DNA of 64,000 nt from Candidatus Defluviicoccus seviourii (GTDB taxonomy: Bacteria; Pseudomonadota; Alphaproteobacteria; Rhodospirillales; Defluviicoccaceae): NCBI GenBank assembly GCA_900609035.2, contig UXAT02000034.1, forward strand, positions 62,001 through 126,000. Direction: 5' to 3'. How positions within the stretch are numbered: position 1 is the first letter of the stretch; each line of letters starts with the position of its first letter. The position numbers and the translations under genes were made by a program. The notes under the pieces are model-generated. The model had not been told where the DNA came from, ran no database searches, and was given only the letters and a program-made list of their open reading frames with translations. Shown here one piece after another: positions 1 to 8,372 of the stretch.

Positions 1-931
1 GAACATGGCCACACGCGGGCATGATCAGCCGCTCGGCCGGACCCGAGACGCCTTCAACGATCGTGTCTACCTGAGCGATCGTGCCGTAACGGTCGTTCTC
101 GCCCTGCACCGCAAGCAGCGGCTGCGTGATTCCGGCGAGCGCCGGCGCGATCGTCCAGCTGCGAAAGGCCGGGCTCAACCAGATATCGCTCCAACCCCAG
201 AATACCGCGCTTGCCTTGTTGCCGTGATAGCGAGTTAACGGCTGCCGAAAGCTGTCGCGGTACTCCCGCTTCGCCGCCTCGATTCCCTGGATCGTCACGT
301 CTTCGTTGAAGACATGCGCCGCCATCGTCACCACGGCTCGGACGCGCGGATCGCGCATGACGCCTGCATGCAGGAGTGCCATCGTCCCGCCGTCGCTGTG
401 GCCGACAAGCACAGCCTGCCGGATGCCGGCCTGGTTGACCAACTCAGGCAGGCACTCGAGCGCCTCGCGCTGGTGATAGTCGGGCGGGAGCGGCAGCACG
501 CCCGGACCGGAGCGGCCGAACCCGGCGCGACTGTAAACGAAGGCTCCGAAGCCGAGACGGTCTGCGAGTAGGCGCGGGAAGGAACGCCAAGCGGCGACAC
601 ACCCCAGCGCCTCATGCAAAAAGACGAGCGTCGGCGCCGCATCCGGTGGCGGGCCAAACCAGCACCACTCGATGATCTGCCCTTTGACAACCGTGAACCC
701 CGTCGTTTCGGCCGTTCCAGTGACGGCCGAAGGCCCAGGTCGCGCGATCTGGTGCGCCGGTTCGCGCGCGACCATCGCCCGCATCAGGAACCAGAGGTTG
801 GCGTCCGGTTCCGGCAGCGGGCGCGAAGCATAATTCTTGCGGCTTTGGTCCCGTGCGGGCCGGTTCGAGCCTCGGATACTGCCATTGCCCAAGCCGCTCT
901 CCCGTGCTGTCCGCATCACGTTGAAAGGCAT
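1..931 (-). CDS. Alpha/beta hydrolase (3' end cut by the window)
   Basis: A continuous minus-strand reading frame runs off the left edge. The protein shows an oxyanion-type strand (TLVFLHEALG), the nucleophile elbow GHSDGG and, at the very edge, a CGHV sequence that fits the catalytic His loop. So only the last few residues should be missing. The family covers esterases, lipases and dienelactone-type hydrolases; the substrate cannot be told from sequence. The start is uncertain. I use an ATG at 931 (MPFNVMRTARES) because the frame stays open there, but an ATG at 775 is also in frame, and neither has a strong ribosome-binding site. The gene stands alone, divergent from the comB-like gene downstream. 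Confidence 0.75.
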   Translation of the reverse strand, partial: MPFNVMRTARESGLGNGSIRGSNRPARDQSRKNYASRPLPEPDANLWFLMRAMVAREPAHQIARPGPSAVTGTAETTGFTVVKGQIIEWCWFGPPPDAAPTLVFLHEALGCVAAWRSFPRLLADRLGFGAFVYSRAGFGRSGPGVLPLPPDYHQREALECLPELVNQAGIRQAVLVGHSDGGTMALLHAGVMRDPRVRAVVTMAAHVFNEDVTIQGIEAAKREYRDSFRQPLTRYHGNKASAVFWGWSDIWLSPAFRSWTIAPALAGITQPLLAVQGENDRYGTIAQVDTIVEGVSGPAERLIMPACGHV

Positions 932-1147
932 CACAGAACCATTGAGAACGATTTTCCGTCCAGCGTTGCGCCGCGTCACGTCCTTCGATGAACCGACTAG
1001 GGCCAACCTCCGTTGATCAGGACGGATCCTGCCGCTACGCCGGCACCTTGCGCCCGGTTCCTTCATCTCCTGCAACTATTTCAAAGATTTCTCGCTGTGT
1101 GTCAAATTGGATCGCATCTGCTCTCGTGCAGCGCAGGGACCCGAACC

Positions 1148-1858
1148 ATGCGGATCAAACGGCTGTCGTGTCTGTCTGGCGCCGAGGCGGCGCGCGGCGT
1201 TGCCGTCATCATCGACGTTTTTCGTGCCTTTACGTGCGCGCCGCTGTTGATCCGGCTTAAGGCACGGGCGCTTCTTCTGGAGGCCGACATCGCCCGTTGC
1301 CTGAGTTTGAGCGGCGATGCGGTGCTGGTCGGCGAGCGGAACGAGGAACCGATTGAAGGTTTTGATCTGCCGAATTCGCCGCTCCTGATCCTGAGATCCG
1401 ACCCGACCCGCTTCACGGGGCGCACGGTCGTCTTGAGGACGACATCCGGCGTAGCAGGCGCGTTGGTCGCACGCCAGAAGGCGGACGCCGTTCTGCTCGC
1501 CTCCTTTATCAATGCCCGGGCTACGGCGGCCTATCTGCGTGCCTGCGGTGCTTCCGTGGTCAGCCTGGTCGCGATGGGCACGCACGGCGAAACACCGGCA
1601 GCGGAAGACGAGCGATGTGGCGATTACATCGAGAGCCTGCTCGGCGGTGGGAGCTACGATCACATCGCAGCGATCAACGAGATCCTGGCGAGCCCCAGCG
1701 CGCGGCGGTTCTATGCGGCTGATAAGCCCTACCTGCCGGCCGCCGACCCGGCGATCTGCCTGCAGCGCGATCTGTTCGCGCACGCGATTCGAGCCGAAGC
1801 GGACGGCGACTGGGTACGCGCCATCCCGCAACCGTCAGGCTCCGGCACCCCGGAATAA
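1148..1858 (+). CDS. comB: ComB-family protein, probable 2-phosphosulfolactate phosphatase
   Basis: 236 aa. ComB hydrolyses 2-phosphosulfolactate to sulfolactate in coenzyme M synthesis and is Mg-dependent. Family blocks seen: IIDVFRA (21-27), VGERNEEPIEGFD then PNSP (61-78), RTTSG (97-101) and AAEDERCGDYI (151-161). I chose the ATG at 1148 because GCAGGGA lies about 8 nt upstream and the product begins just before the first conserved strand. Longer upstream starts have no such support. No other coenzyme M gene is nearby, so the true substrate in this organism is open. ComB homologues are widespread in bacteria not known to make coenzyme M. Confidence 0.8.
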   Translation: MRIKRLSCLSGAEAARGVAVIIDVFRAFTCAPLLIRLKARALLLEADIARCLSLSGDAVLVGERNEEPIEGFDLPNSPLLILRSDPTRFTGRTVVLRTTSGVAGALVARQKADAVLLASFINARATAAYLRACGASVVSLVAMGTHGETPAAEDERCGDYIESLLGGGSYDHIAAINEILASPSARRFYAADKPYLPAADPAICLQRDLFAHAIRAEADGDWVRAIPQPSGSGTPE

Positions 1859-1860
1859 GA

Positions 1861-1884
1861 CTAGCGTCCGAGCAGCCCCATCTG
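1861..1884. repeat. 24-bp direct repeat, distal copy
   Basis: This 24-bp stretch starts CTAGCGTCCG and ends CCCCATCTG. It is identical to 2661-2684, exactly 800 bp away. It begins 2 bp after the comB stop codon and ends one base before the hepT stop codon. Read on the minus strand it would encode the last seven residues and stop of RadC (QMGLLGR), although radC itself ends at the other copy. Confidence 0.95.
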
Positions 1885-2232
1885 TCACGACCGATCGGAC
1901 CCTAGCTCTATCAGCAGTTGCTCGATGGATCGCTTGAACACCGGCAGGTCACCCTCAACAGTGTTCCAGACTTCATCCAAATCGACCCCGAAATATTGGT
2001 GAATGAGAACGTTGCGCATGGCGACGATGCGGATCCAAGGCACGTGAGGATGCAGAGCGTGAAAGTCACGGCCCAGCCGCGCGACCGCTTCGCCGATCAC
2101 GAGCAGGTGGTGGAGGATCCAGATCTGCACCAGTTCGTCACGCCGGAACGCTTCCGCACCTCTTACGGCATAGCGCTCAATGGCGCCGACCGCTTCAAGG
2201 ATATCCTGTAACCGCTCCTTAGGATCCCTCAT
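1885..2232 (-). CDS. hepT: HepT-like HEPN ribonuclease toxin (DUF86)
   Basis: 115 aa. An all-alpha HEPN protein with the HepT signature RX4HXY: R73, H78 and Y80 in RNVLIHQYF. In characterised HepT/MntA pairs the HEPN protein is the toxic RNase, and it is silenced when the partner nucleotidyltransferase adds AMP to the tyrosine of this motif. All three residues are present, so toxin and modification site look intact. Its start overlaps the mntA stop by 4 nt (ATGA), giving the usual antitoxin-first translational coupling. The stop codon abuts the distal copy of the 24-bp repeat. Confidence 0.88.
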   Translation of the reverse strand: MRDPKERLQDILEAVGAIERYAVRGAEAFRRDELVQIWILHHLLVIGEAVARLGRDFHALHPHVPWIRIVAMRNVLIHQYFGVDLDEVWNTVEGDLPVFKRSIEQLLIELGSDRS

Positions 2233-2519
2233 AAGGGGACGGCTTCGCCCAGCACGCGGTCCCTGAGCCGTGGTTTCAGTCCGCCTTCGCTGACGACATC
2301 GACCCGGCAGTCGAGCAGCGCCTCCAGGTCGAGCCAGAGCCCGGCATGATCGAGCAAGCTACGCCCCGGCTCAAAGCAAACCAGCAGATCAATGTCACTT
2401 TGTTCGTCGGCCTCGCCGCGCGCGACCGAGCCGAAGACGCGGACATCGGTAGCGCCATACTTGGCGGCGATCCGCAAGAGTTCGTCGCGCTTCTCCTTCA
2501 GTCGCTGTTCAGGTGTCAT
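2229..2519 (-). CDS. mntA: MntA-like minimal nucleotidyltransferase antitoxin
   Basis: 96 aa. The MNT active-site signature GSX10DXD is complete: G30-S31, then D42 and D44 (VFGSVARGEADEQSDIDLL). In the HepT/MntA system this protein transfers AMP to the toxin tyrosine to neutralise it. The ATG at 2519 is the first in frame and the length is normal for the family. It is the first gene of the pair. Its promoter must lie in the 141 bp between it and the radC stop (2520-2660); no clear -35/-10 pair was identified there. Confidence 0.88.
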   Translation of the reverse strand: MTPEQRLKEKRDELLRIAAKYGATDVRVFGSVARGEADEQSDIDLLVCFEPGRSLLDHAGLWLDLEALLDCRVDVVSEGGLKPRLRDRVLGEAVPL

Positions 2520-2660
2520 GTCCCGAATCCCCGAGGACGGCGGCAGTCATGACGTCGATGGACGCTGCCTCGACGTTATCTCTTTCGCCCGTAGCCTTAC
2601 CCTTGTCCTCAGCTTCGCACGACCGACACGCTTTGTGAATCCCTTGTCGCCGTCGCCGCG

Positions 2661-2684
2661 CTAGCGTCCGAGCAGCCCCATCTG
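2661..2684. repeat. 24-bp direct repeat, radC-terminal copy
   Basis: Identical to 1861-1884. This copy is the functional 3' end of radC, giving residues QMGLLGR and the TAG stop. Together the two copies bracket 776 bp that hold hepT, mntA and the mntA upstream region, which suggests that the cassette arrived at the end of radC. Confidence 0.95.
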
Positions 2685-3620
2685 GCGGAAGCTGGTGTGA
2701 CCGCGCTTGGAGACGATGATGTGATCGTGCAGGACGATGCCGACCTTCTGCAGGGCGTCACCGACTTGGCGGGTCATCTCGATGTCGGGCTTTGAGGGCG
2801 CCGGGTGGTTGCTCGGATGATTGTGGACCATGACAATCGCCGAAGCGTCGAGCATGAGGGCGCGCTTCATGACCTCACGCGGATAGACCGGCGTGTGGTC
2901 GATCGTGCCCTGATGCTGGACTTCGTCCGCGATCAGGACGTTGCGGCGGTCAAGGAAGATGATGCGGAACTGCTCGACCTTGCGGTGCGCCATCGTCGTC
3001 ATCAAGTAGGCGACCAACTTGTCCCACTGATCGAGGAGCGGCCGGTCGGTCACCTCTTCGCGTGCCATCCGGCCGGCCAAAGTGCGCGCCGCCTTGAACA
3101 GCGTGATCGTGTGGTGGTTGATGCGCTCAAACTCGGCCAACTGCTCCGGCGCCGCGTGCAGCACGCCTGCCAGGCTGCCAAAGCGATCCAGCAAGGCTTT
3201 CGCTAGCGGCTTGGTATCGATCCGCTCTATGGAGAAGAACAGCAACAGTTCGAGCAGTTCGTAATCGGGCAGCGATTCCTCGTTGCTGCCGAGGAAACGG
3301 TCGCGCAACCGCTGGCGGTGGCCCCAATAGTGCGGACGATTGGCGAGGTTGCCGAGATCCGGCGCGACGGACAGGACGTCGGCAAGACCGCCTTGCGTCC
3401 GCTCCGCCCGCACCCGGTCGGCGATGGCGCCGCGCGGATCAAGGCCGCGGAAGATCCAGGCACGGTTGATTCCGTCCCAGCGGCCACCGAGCTCGCGCAG
3501 GATGTGTCGCAAAGGATGCGTCTCGCCCTTGACCGAGTACGTCGGGTGGCCATTGGTGGGCGCGACCTCGGAGACCTTGAGACCAACCGTCTCAAGTGCG
3601 CCTTCTTCTGAATCAAACAT
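2661..3620 (-). CDS. radC: RadC-family JAB-domain protein with an N-terminal extension
   Basis: 319 aa from the ATG at 3620, which follows AGGGATTGAG and sits 4 nt after the stop of the nuclease gene. A longer open frame (to 3749) would overlap that gene and is not preferred. The C-terminal half has the JAMM/MPN+ metal motif in VMVHNHPS...S..D and the upstream helix-hairpin-helix-like ELLELLLFFS segment typical of RadC. The N-terminal ~75 residues carry HILRELGGRWDGINRAWIF, a short module of unknown role that is not part of ordinary RadC. The role of RadC is unsettled despite its DNA-repair name, and many copies sit on mobile elements. Its 3' end is one copy of the 24-bp repeat. Confidence 0.85.
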   Translation of the reverse strand: MFDSEEGALETVGLKVSEVAPTNGHPTYSVKGETHPLRHILRELGGRWDGINRAWIFRGLDPRGAIADRVRAERTQGGLADVLSVAPDLGNLANRPHYWGHRQRLRDRFLGSNEESLPDYELLELLLFFSIERIDTKPLAKALLDRFGSLAGVLHAAPEQLAEFERINHHTITLFKAARTLAGRMAREEVTDRPLLDQWDKLVAYLMTTMAHRKVEQFRIIFLDRRNVLIADEVQHQGTIDHTPVYPREVMKRALMLDASAIVMVHNHPSNHPAPSKPDIEMTRQVGDALQKVGIVLHDHIIVSKRGHTSFRQMGLLGR

Positions 3621-3624
3621 TATC

Positions 3625-4170
3625 TCAATCCCTGACCGCTGCCGTACGTTCGCCTTTGCGCCAGTTCCAAGGCGCATCGAACGATCCGCGCCACATGCCA
3701 CGGCTTTCCGCCCGTGCTTCGATTTCCTGCGGAACGTAGTCCTTGGCATAACGGCGATAGGCCAGCGCCCAACCGTCCCGCACCATGGCGGCGTTCAGGT
3801 CCACTGGCCCGGCGTGACAAACCGCTAACAGGCGGCCGTAGCGGTCGCGCTTGTTGCCGACGCACCGAACCGGCTGGCTCTTGATCGCGGCCAGAAGGCC
3901 GTCCGCAGCCATCCGCCCGCACGGCCACGTGACCGCACCGCTGCTGCAGACTTGGTTCGTTTCCGGCGCGTCGATGCCATGCAGGCGGACCCGCTCGGTA
4001 GCAACTTGCAGCGTATCGCCATCGATCACCAGAGCCTCGCCGGTAACGTCAGCGCTGGCAGCGTCAAGGCAACGGAGAGTAATCAAAACGATCGTGGCGG
4101 CGAGAAGGGCAGTTTTTAGGGTGTTGTTTTGGTAACCAGACGCAATCGTGGCATTGTTTGCGAAGAGCAT
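3625..4170 (-). CDS. Secreted thermonuclease-like protein (SNase domain)
   Basis: 181 aa. The N-terminus is hydrophobic (KTALLAATIVLITL, then a small-residue cleavage region AASAD), so it is probably exported. The SNase (OB-fold) domain follows: VIDGDTL, VRLHGIDAPE (catalytic Arg and Glu) and DRYGR (second catalytic Arg). The family cleaves DNA and RNA in a Ca-dependent way. The Trp-rich C-terminus (WRGSFDAPWNWRKGER) is common in proteobacterial members. Its stop is 4 nt before the radC start, so the two are probably co-transcribed. Confidence 0.85.
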   Translation of the reverse strand: MLFANNATIASGYQNNTLKTALLAATIVLITLRCLDAASADVTGEALVIDGDTLQVATERVRLHGIDAPETNQVCSSGAVTWPCGRMAADGLLAAIKSQPVRCVGNKRDRYGRLLAVCHAGPVDLNAAMVRDGWALAYRRYAKDYVPQEIEARAESRGMWRGSFDAPWNWRKGERTAAVRD

Positions 4171-4475
4171 TGACAGGCCATCCCTGTGAATAGGGTTTGT
4201 CTGTTTTTAAGTTGGCAAAGCATTGTTTTTACGTTCAGCACGGCGGGCTGAACTTGCTTTTCGTTTGACTGACGATGCCCCGTAGGATGTTTCGCAAGAC
4301 GATGTCTAAACCCTAGATGGGGCATAATACCCCGATCGGGTCTAAATTGGAAGCATTTCGCGAATCACTTCGCGCGCGCGGCTACCCCCCGTTTACGCCG
4401 CCTTAATCGTGACACGGGCAGGATGGATAAAACGGGATCAGGCGTCCGACCGCAGCGGTTGCGGCCGCGACCACG
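4171..4475. other. Intergenic region, AT-rich, with hairpin
   Basis: 305 bp between two divergently oriented genes, so it should hold promoters for both. It is visibly more AT-rich than its surroundings. A 7-bp perfect stem (GTTCAGC/GCTGAAC, 4233-4253, 7-nt loop) is followed on the plus strand by TTGCTTTT; it could be a terminator or an operator. A palindrome CCCGATCGGG lies near 4331-4340. No open frame of note was seen. Confidence 0.5.
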
Positions 4476-4655
4476 ATGAGGTTGAGAATGATCTGGCTTG
4501 CACTCTTGCTCTGCACGGTGTTGCCGCTTGCCGCGTGCACCACCGAGGTCAAGGGCCCCAAGGTCGAGGTGACACCGCCGAAGGTCGTGATCGGCCCGGC
4601 GGAGCCGCAGCGCGATTTCTGCCCGCCTGGTCAGGCCAAGAAGGGCAGCTGCTAA
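4476..4655 (+). CDS. Small lipoprotein
   Basis: 59 aa. The N-terminus MRLRMIWLALLLCTVLPLAAC is a classic lipoprotein signal with lipobox LAAC, giving Cys21 as the lipidated residue. The mature part is only ~39 residues, rich in Val, Pro and Lys (KVEVTPPKVVIGP), and ends CPPGQAKKGSC. Such tiny periplasm-facing lipoproteins are common in this class and their function is unknown. An internal ATG (4488) is also possible. No homologue is recognised by name. Confidence 0.65.
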   Translation: MRLRMIWLALLLCTVLPLAACTTEVKGPKVEVTPPKVVIGPAEPQRDFCPPGQAKKGSC

Positions 4656-4725
4656 CGGCTCGACGGGCTGGTGCGCGAAGGCATCGCGTGCGGGCGCGCC
4701 GCCGCCCTGCCGATCACGGCCTTGA

Positions 4726-4851
4726 TCAGAATATGATGGGGACCAGGGTCGCGACGAGCGCGACGACCCACGCCACTGTCACGACCATCGCCAGCGCGAT
4801 CAGGACTTTCTTGCCGACGCTGCGATTACTGTCGCCCGCCATGGCTGCCAT
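4726..4851 (-). CDS. Small single-span membrane protein downstream of valS
   Basis: 41 aa. It starts 6 nt after the valS stop codon on the same strand. A basic, polar N-terminus (AGDSNRSVGKK) precedes one uninterrupted hydrophobic helix (VLIALAMVVTVAWVVALVATLV) and the chain ends PIIF. The composition is that of a bona fide one-pass inner-membrane protein, not a chance frame. The alternative start at the second ATG would shorten it by three residues. Function unknown; probably co-transcribed with valS. Confidence 0.5.
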   Translation of the reverse strand: MAAMAGDSNRSVGKKVLIALAMVVTVAWVVALVATLVPIIF

Positions 4852-4857
4852 CACCCG

Positions 4858-7545
4858 TCAGGCCTGAGTGCTGCCGCCCACGGCGGCCAAGCGGCGCGCG
4901 GCCTCACCAAGCCGGACCCGAGCGCTGTGCGCATCGGCCCGCTTCTCGCGCTCGGTCTCAACCACCTCGGGCGGGGCCTTGGCAACGAATGCCGCGTTCG
5001 CGAGCCGCTTGTCGAAGCGCGTGATTTCGCCGTCCAGGCGCGCGATCTCCTTGGCCAAGCGTGCGCGCTCGGCGCCGACGTCGATGACATCAGCGATTGG
5101 CAGCAGCACCGTGAGGCCTTCCAGGTCGTCCTGTACGCAGCCCGCGGGCGTCTCGCCATCCGCGATCTCGACCCGGTTGACCCGCGCCAGCTGGGTGATC
5201 ACCTCGGCATATTGGTCGATCCGCCGCGCAAGCGTGCCGTCCGGCTGCTGCCGCTCGCCCTCAGCCTTAAGCAGCAGCGCCATGCGAGCCGCCGGCGGCA
5301 CGTTGACTTCGGCGCGAATGGTGCGCACCAGGGAGACGAGCCGGATCACCCAGTCGAGTTCCCCTTCCGCGGCCGGATCGATGAGCGCCGGATCGAGCGC
5401 CGGCCAGGGCTGCGTGACCAACAGAGCGCCCCTGCGCTCCGCCAACCGCTGAAACAACTCCTCGGTCACAAACGGGATGACCGGATGCAGGAGATGCAGG
5501 ATCTGATCGAGCGCCCAGCCGGCAACGGCGCGCGTCTCGGCCTGCGCCGAGGGACTACCGCCCAGCAGCAATGATTTCGCGAACTCGACATACCAGTCGC
5601 AGAACGTCCCCCACGTGAACTGATAGAGCCCGTTCGCATAGTCGTTGAAGCGATAGGCGGCAAGCGAAGCCTCGGCACGGCCGGCAGCGGCTGCAAGCTT
5701 GCTGACCAGCCAGCGGTTGACCGGTTCCAGACAGCCGGCCGCATGGAACCCCTTGACCGGGGTGGCGCCGTTCATCTGACAGAACCGGGCCGCGTTCCAC
5801 AGCTTGGTGCAGAAGTTGCGATAGCCTTCGACCCGCGCTTCGGACAGCTTGACGTCGCGGCCCTGAGCCGCCTGCGCGGTGAGCGTGAGGCGCAGCGCAT
5901 CGGCGCCGTAGGCATCGATGAGCTTCAGCGGATCCATCACATTGCCCTTCGACTTCGACATCTTCTGGCCCTTCTCGTCGCGGACCAGGGCATGGATGTA
6001 GACGGTCGAAAACGGCACCTCGCCCATGCAGTGCAGCCCCATCATCATCATCCGGGCAACCCAGAAGAAGATGATGTCAAAGCCGGTCACCAGCACGTCG
6101 GTCGGGTAGTAGCGTTTGAGGTCTGGCGTTTCCTCTGGCCAGCCCAGGGTCGAAAACGGCCACAGCGCCGATGAGAACCAGGTGTCCAGCACGTCGTCAT
6201 CCCGCCGCAGCGCCGGCAGTGTGCCGTAATGCGCCTTGGCGGCGGTGAGCGCATCGGCCTCGGTCATTTCGACAAAGATGGTGCCGTCAGGTCCGTACCA
6301 GGCCGGGATCTGGTGCCCCCACCAGATCTGCCGCGACACGCACCAGGGCTGGATGTCCTTCATCCAGTCGTAGTAGGTCTTGGTCCACTGCTCCGGCAGG
6401 AAGCGGGTACGCCCCTCCTCGACCGCCCGGATCGCGGGTTCCGCCAGCGTCTTCGCGTCGACGAACCACTGATCGATCAGCCACGGCTCAATAACGACGC
6501 CGGAACGATCGCCGTAGGGCATCATCAGCACATGGTCCTCGACCTTCTCGAACAGGCCAAGGGTGCGCATCTCGGCAACGATGGCATCGCGCGCCTCGTA
6601 GCGATCGAGGCCCTGGTAGCGCTCCGGGACCTCCTCGTTCATGCACGCGCGCGCATCAAGCACGTTGATCATCGCTAGGCCGTGCCGCCGGCCAACCTCG
6701 AAGTCATTGAAATCATGCGCAGGCGTGATCTTCACCGCGCCGGTGCCCTTGGCCGGATCGGCATGCGCGTCGGCCACGATCGGGATCGGCCTGTCGACAA
6801 TCGGCAGGATGCAGCGGCGGCCGATCAGGCCGGCATAACGCTCATCCTCAGGGTGAACGGCAACGGCCGTATCGCCCAGCATGGTTTCCGGCCGCGTCGT
6901 CGCAACGGCGATGTAGGCGCCGGCTTCGCCCTCGATCGGATAGCGAAATGTCCACAGATGGCCCGCCTGCTCGCGCTGTTCGACTTCGAGGTCGGAAATG
7001 GCGGTCTGCAGGAAGGGATCCCAGTTCACCAGCCGTTTGTCGCGGTACACCAGCCCGCGCCGGTAGAGATCGACAAACACCTTGCGCACCGCGAGCGACA
7101 GGCCTTCATCCATGGTGAAGCGCTCGCGCGACCAGTCACAGGATGCGCCGAGGCGGCGCAGCTGCCCGGTGATTGTACCGCCGGAGGTCGCCTTCCAGCT
7201 CCAGACCCGCTCGACGAACCCCTGCCGGCCGAGGTCATGGCGGGATAGCCCCTCCGCACCCAGCTGCCGCTCAACCACCATCTGGGTGGCGATGCCGGCA
7301 TGATCGGTTCCCGGCTGCCACAGCACATCGCGGCCCTGCATCCGGGCCGCACGGACGAGAATATCCTGCAAGGTATTGTTCAGCGCGTGACCGACGTGGA
7401 GGCTGCCGGTCACATTCGGCGGCGGGATGACGATCGTGTAAGGTGCGCCATCAACCCGGCCGCAGCGGAAGGCGCCCGCCTGCTCCCATGCCGCATACCA
7501 CGTTTGCTCGATACGTCCCGGTTGATATGTTTTTTCGAGTTGCAT
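4858..7545 (-). CDS. valS: Valyl-tRNA synthetase
   Basis: 895 aa, the usual size for bacterial ValRS. It charges tRNA-Val with valine. The class I signatures are present: a HIGH-type motif in [14 protein letters not shown] (about residues 42-55) and KMSKS in [10 protein letters not shown] (about 528-536). The editing (CP1) domain lies between them, and a C-terminal coiled-coil arm ([19 protein letters not shown]) completes it. The ATG at 7545 gives a standard N-terminus ([15 protein letters not shown]). It lies downstream of popZ, with a hairpin between them. Confidence 0.97.
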   Translation of the reverse strand: MQLEKTYQPGRIEQTWYAAWEQAGAFRCGRVDGAPYTIVIPPPNVTGSLHVGHALNNTLQDILVRAARMQGRDVLWQPGTDHAGIATQMVVERQLGAEGLSRHDLGRQGFVERVWSWKATSGGTITGQLRRLGASCDWSRERFTMDEGLSLAVRKVFVDLYRRGLVYRDKRLVNWDPFLQTAISDLEVEQREQAGHLWTFRYPIEGEAGAYIAVATTRPETMLGDTAVAVHPEDERYAGLIGRRCILPIVDRPIPIVADAHADPAKGTGAVKITPAHDFNDFEVGRRHGLAMINVLDARACMNEEVPERYQGLDRYEARDAIVAEMRTLGLFEKVEDHVLMMPYGDRSGVVIEPWLIDQWFVDAKTLAEPAIRAVEEGRTRFLPEQWTKTYYDWMKDIQPWCVSRQIWWGHQIPAWYGPDGTIFVEMTEADALTAAKAHYGTLPALRRDDDVLDTWFSSALWPFSTLGWPEETPDLKRYYPTDVLVTGFDIIFFWVARMMMMGLHCMGEVPFSTVYIHALVRDEKGQKMSKSKGNVMDPLKLIDAYGADALRLTLTAQAAQGRDVKLSEARVEGYRNFCTKLWNAARFCQMNGATPVKGFHAAGCLEPVNRWLVSKLAAAAGRAEASLAAYRFNDYANGLYQFTWGTFCDWYVEFAKSLLLGGSPSAQAETRAVAGWALDQILHLLHPVIPFVTEELFQRLAERRGALLVTQPWPALDPALIDPAAEGELDWVIRLVSLVRTIRAEVNVPPAARMALLLKAEGERQQPDGTLARRIDQYAEVITQLARVNRVEIADGETPAGCVQDDLEGLTVLLPIADVIDVGAERARLAKEIARLDGEITRFDKRLANAAFVAKAPPEVVETEREKRADAHSARVRLGEAARRLAAVGGSTQA

Positions 7546-7568
7546 GCCGTTTCATGAAAAGCCAAGAG

Positions 7569-7592
7569 CGCCGGCGGGGTCCCCCGCCGGCG
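7569..7592 (-). terminator. Probable intrinsic terminator after popZ
   Basis: An 11-bp perfect GC-rich stem (CGCCGGCGGGG with its complement) with a 2-nt loop. On the minus strand it is followed by CTCTTGGCTTTT. It lies between the popZ stop and the valS start and would separate their transcripts. The T-run is short and interrupted, so termination may be partial. Confidence 0.5.
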
Positions 7593-7627
7593 GCGTTGCG
7601 GTCACCAGGATGAGGCCGATAGGGCCT

Positions 7628-8266
7628 TTAGTCGAGTCGCTCGGCGCGGTTGACCATCAGGTCGATTTCTTTCTTGACCAACCGCTCGATCAAGTACGGC
7701 AGATTGCGGTCCAGCCACTCCTTCAGCAGCGGCCGTAACATCGTCCGCACCATCGATTCAAGCGTGACATCGCGAGAACCAACGGCGATATCGCGCCGGT
7801 CGAGAATGGCACGCGCCAACTGCGATAGGACGTCCGTCGCACTGTCGACGGCATTGTGCGAGACCAGAGCGCGCTCGGGTTTGGCCTTCATGTTCGGCGT
7901 CAGATCAAACACCTCCTCGTCCTGATCCACTTCTTCGACCAGATCGTCGTCGTCCTCGATCGGTTCCTGAATCGGCACCTCTTCCTCCTGGAACATCGCT
8001 TCCGCGGGTTCGGCGTGCGGCTCTTCGATCTCGAAGGGCGGCTCTGGTTCTGCCATTTCGTCCGCGTCGGGCTCGGGCTGCAGCGGTGCCGGCGGTTCGT
8101 CTGGCTCCGACGGGAGCACCTCCTGCACGTCCACGTCGCGCGCGACTGCCTCCTTCTCGGCCGTCCCGCCCGTATCCTCGGCCAGGATCCTGCGGATCGA
8201 GGCGAGGATATCTTCCATGGACGGTTCTTGCTGCGAAGCCTTGCTCTTCTGAGGGTCGTCCGTCAT
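7628..8266 (-). CDS. popZ: Polar organising protein PopZ (DUF2497)
   Basis: 212 aa. PopZ forms a polymeric matrix at the cell pole that anchors the chromosomal centromere and recruits polarity proteins in alphaproteobacteria. The N-terminal helix EPSMEDILASIRRILAED is the conserved partner-binding segment. The middle (about residues 50-125) is a proline/glutamate-rich acidic disordered spacer. The C-terminus (MLRPLLKEWLDRNLPYLIE, then RLVKKEIDLMV) is the conserved oligomerisation region. This three-part layout is diagnostic, as is the position beside valS and tolC. Confidence 0.93.
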   Translation of the reverse strand: MTDDPQKSKASQQEPSMEDILASIRRILAEDTGGTAEKEAVARDVDVQEVLPSEPDEPPAPLQPEPDADEMAEPEPPFEIEEPHAEPAEAMFQEEEVPIQEPIEDDDDLVEEVDQDEEVFDLTPNMKAKPERALVSHNAVDSATDVLSQLARAILDRRDIAVGSRDVTLESMVRTMLRPLLKEWLDRNLPYLIERLVKKEIDLMVNRAERLD

Positions 8267-8372
8267 CGTCCGTGCCTGTCCAGTGCCGCTTCAGTCCGCT
8301 ATCACGCCATCAGGGCCGGCAGCACGCCAGCCCTGAACGCAGTACGATAAGGGAAAAAAGTGACGAAAGTCT

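Noticed and set aside
328..690. 120-codon minus-strand frame
   Set aside because: It is a shadow of the alpha/beta hydrolase, which is read in another minus-strand frame with a complete nucleophile motif.
8315..8350. Possible terminator after tolC
   Set aside because: The only stem (CAGGGC/GCCCTG) has a long loop and no T-run on the minus strand; support is too weak.
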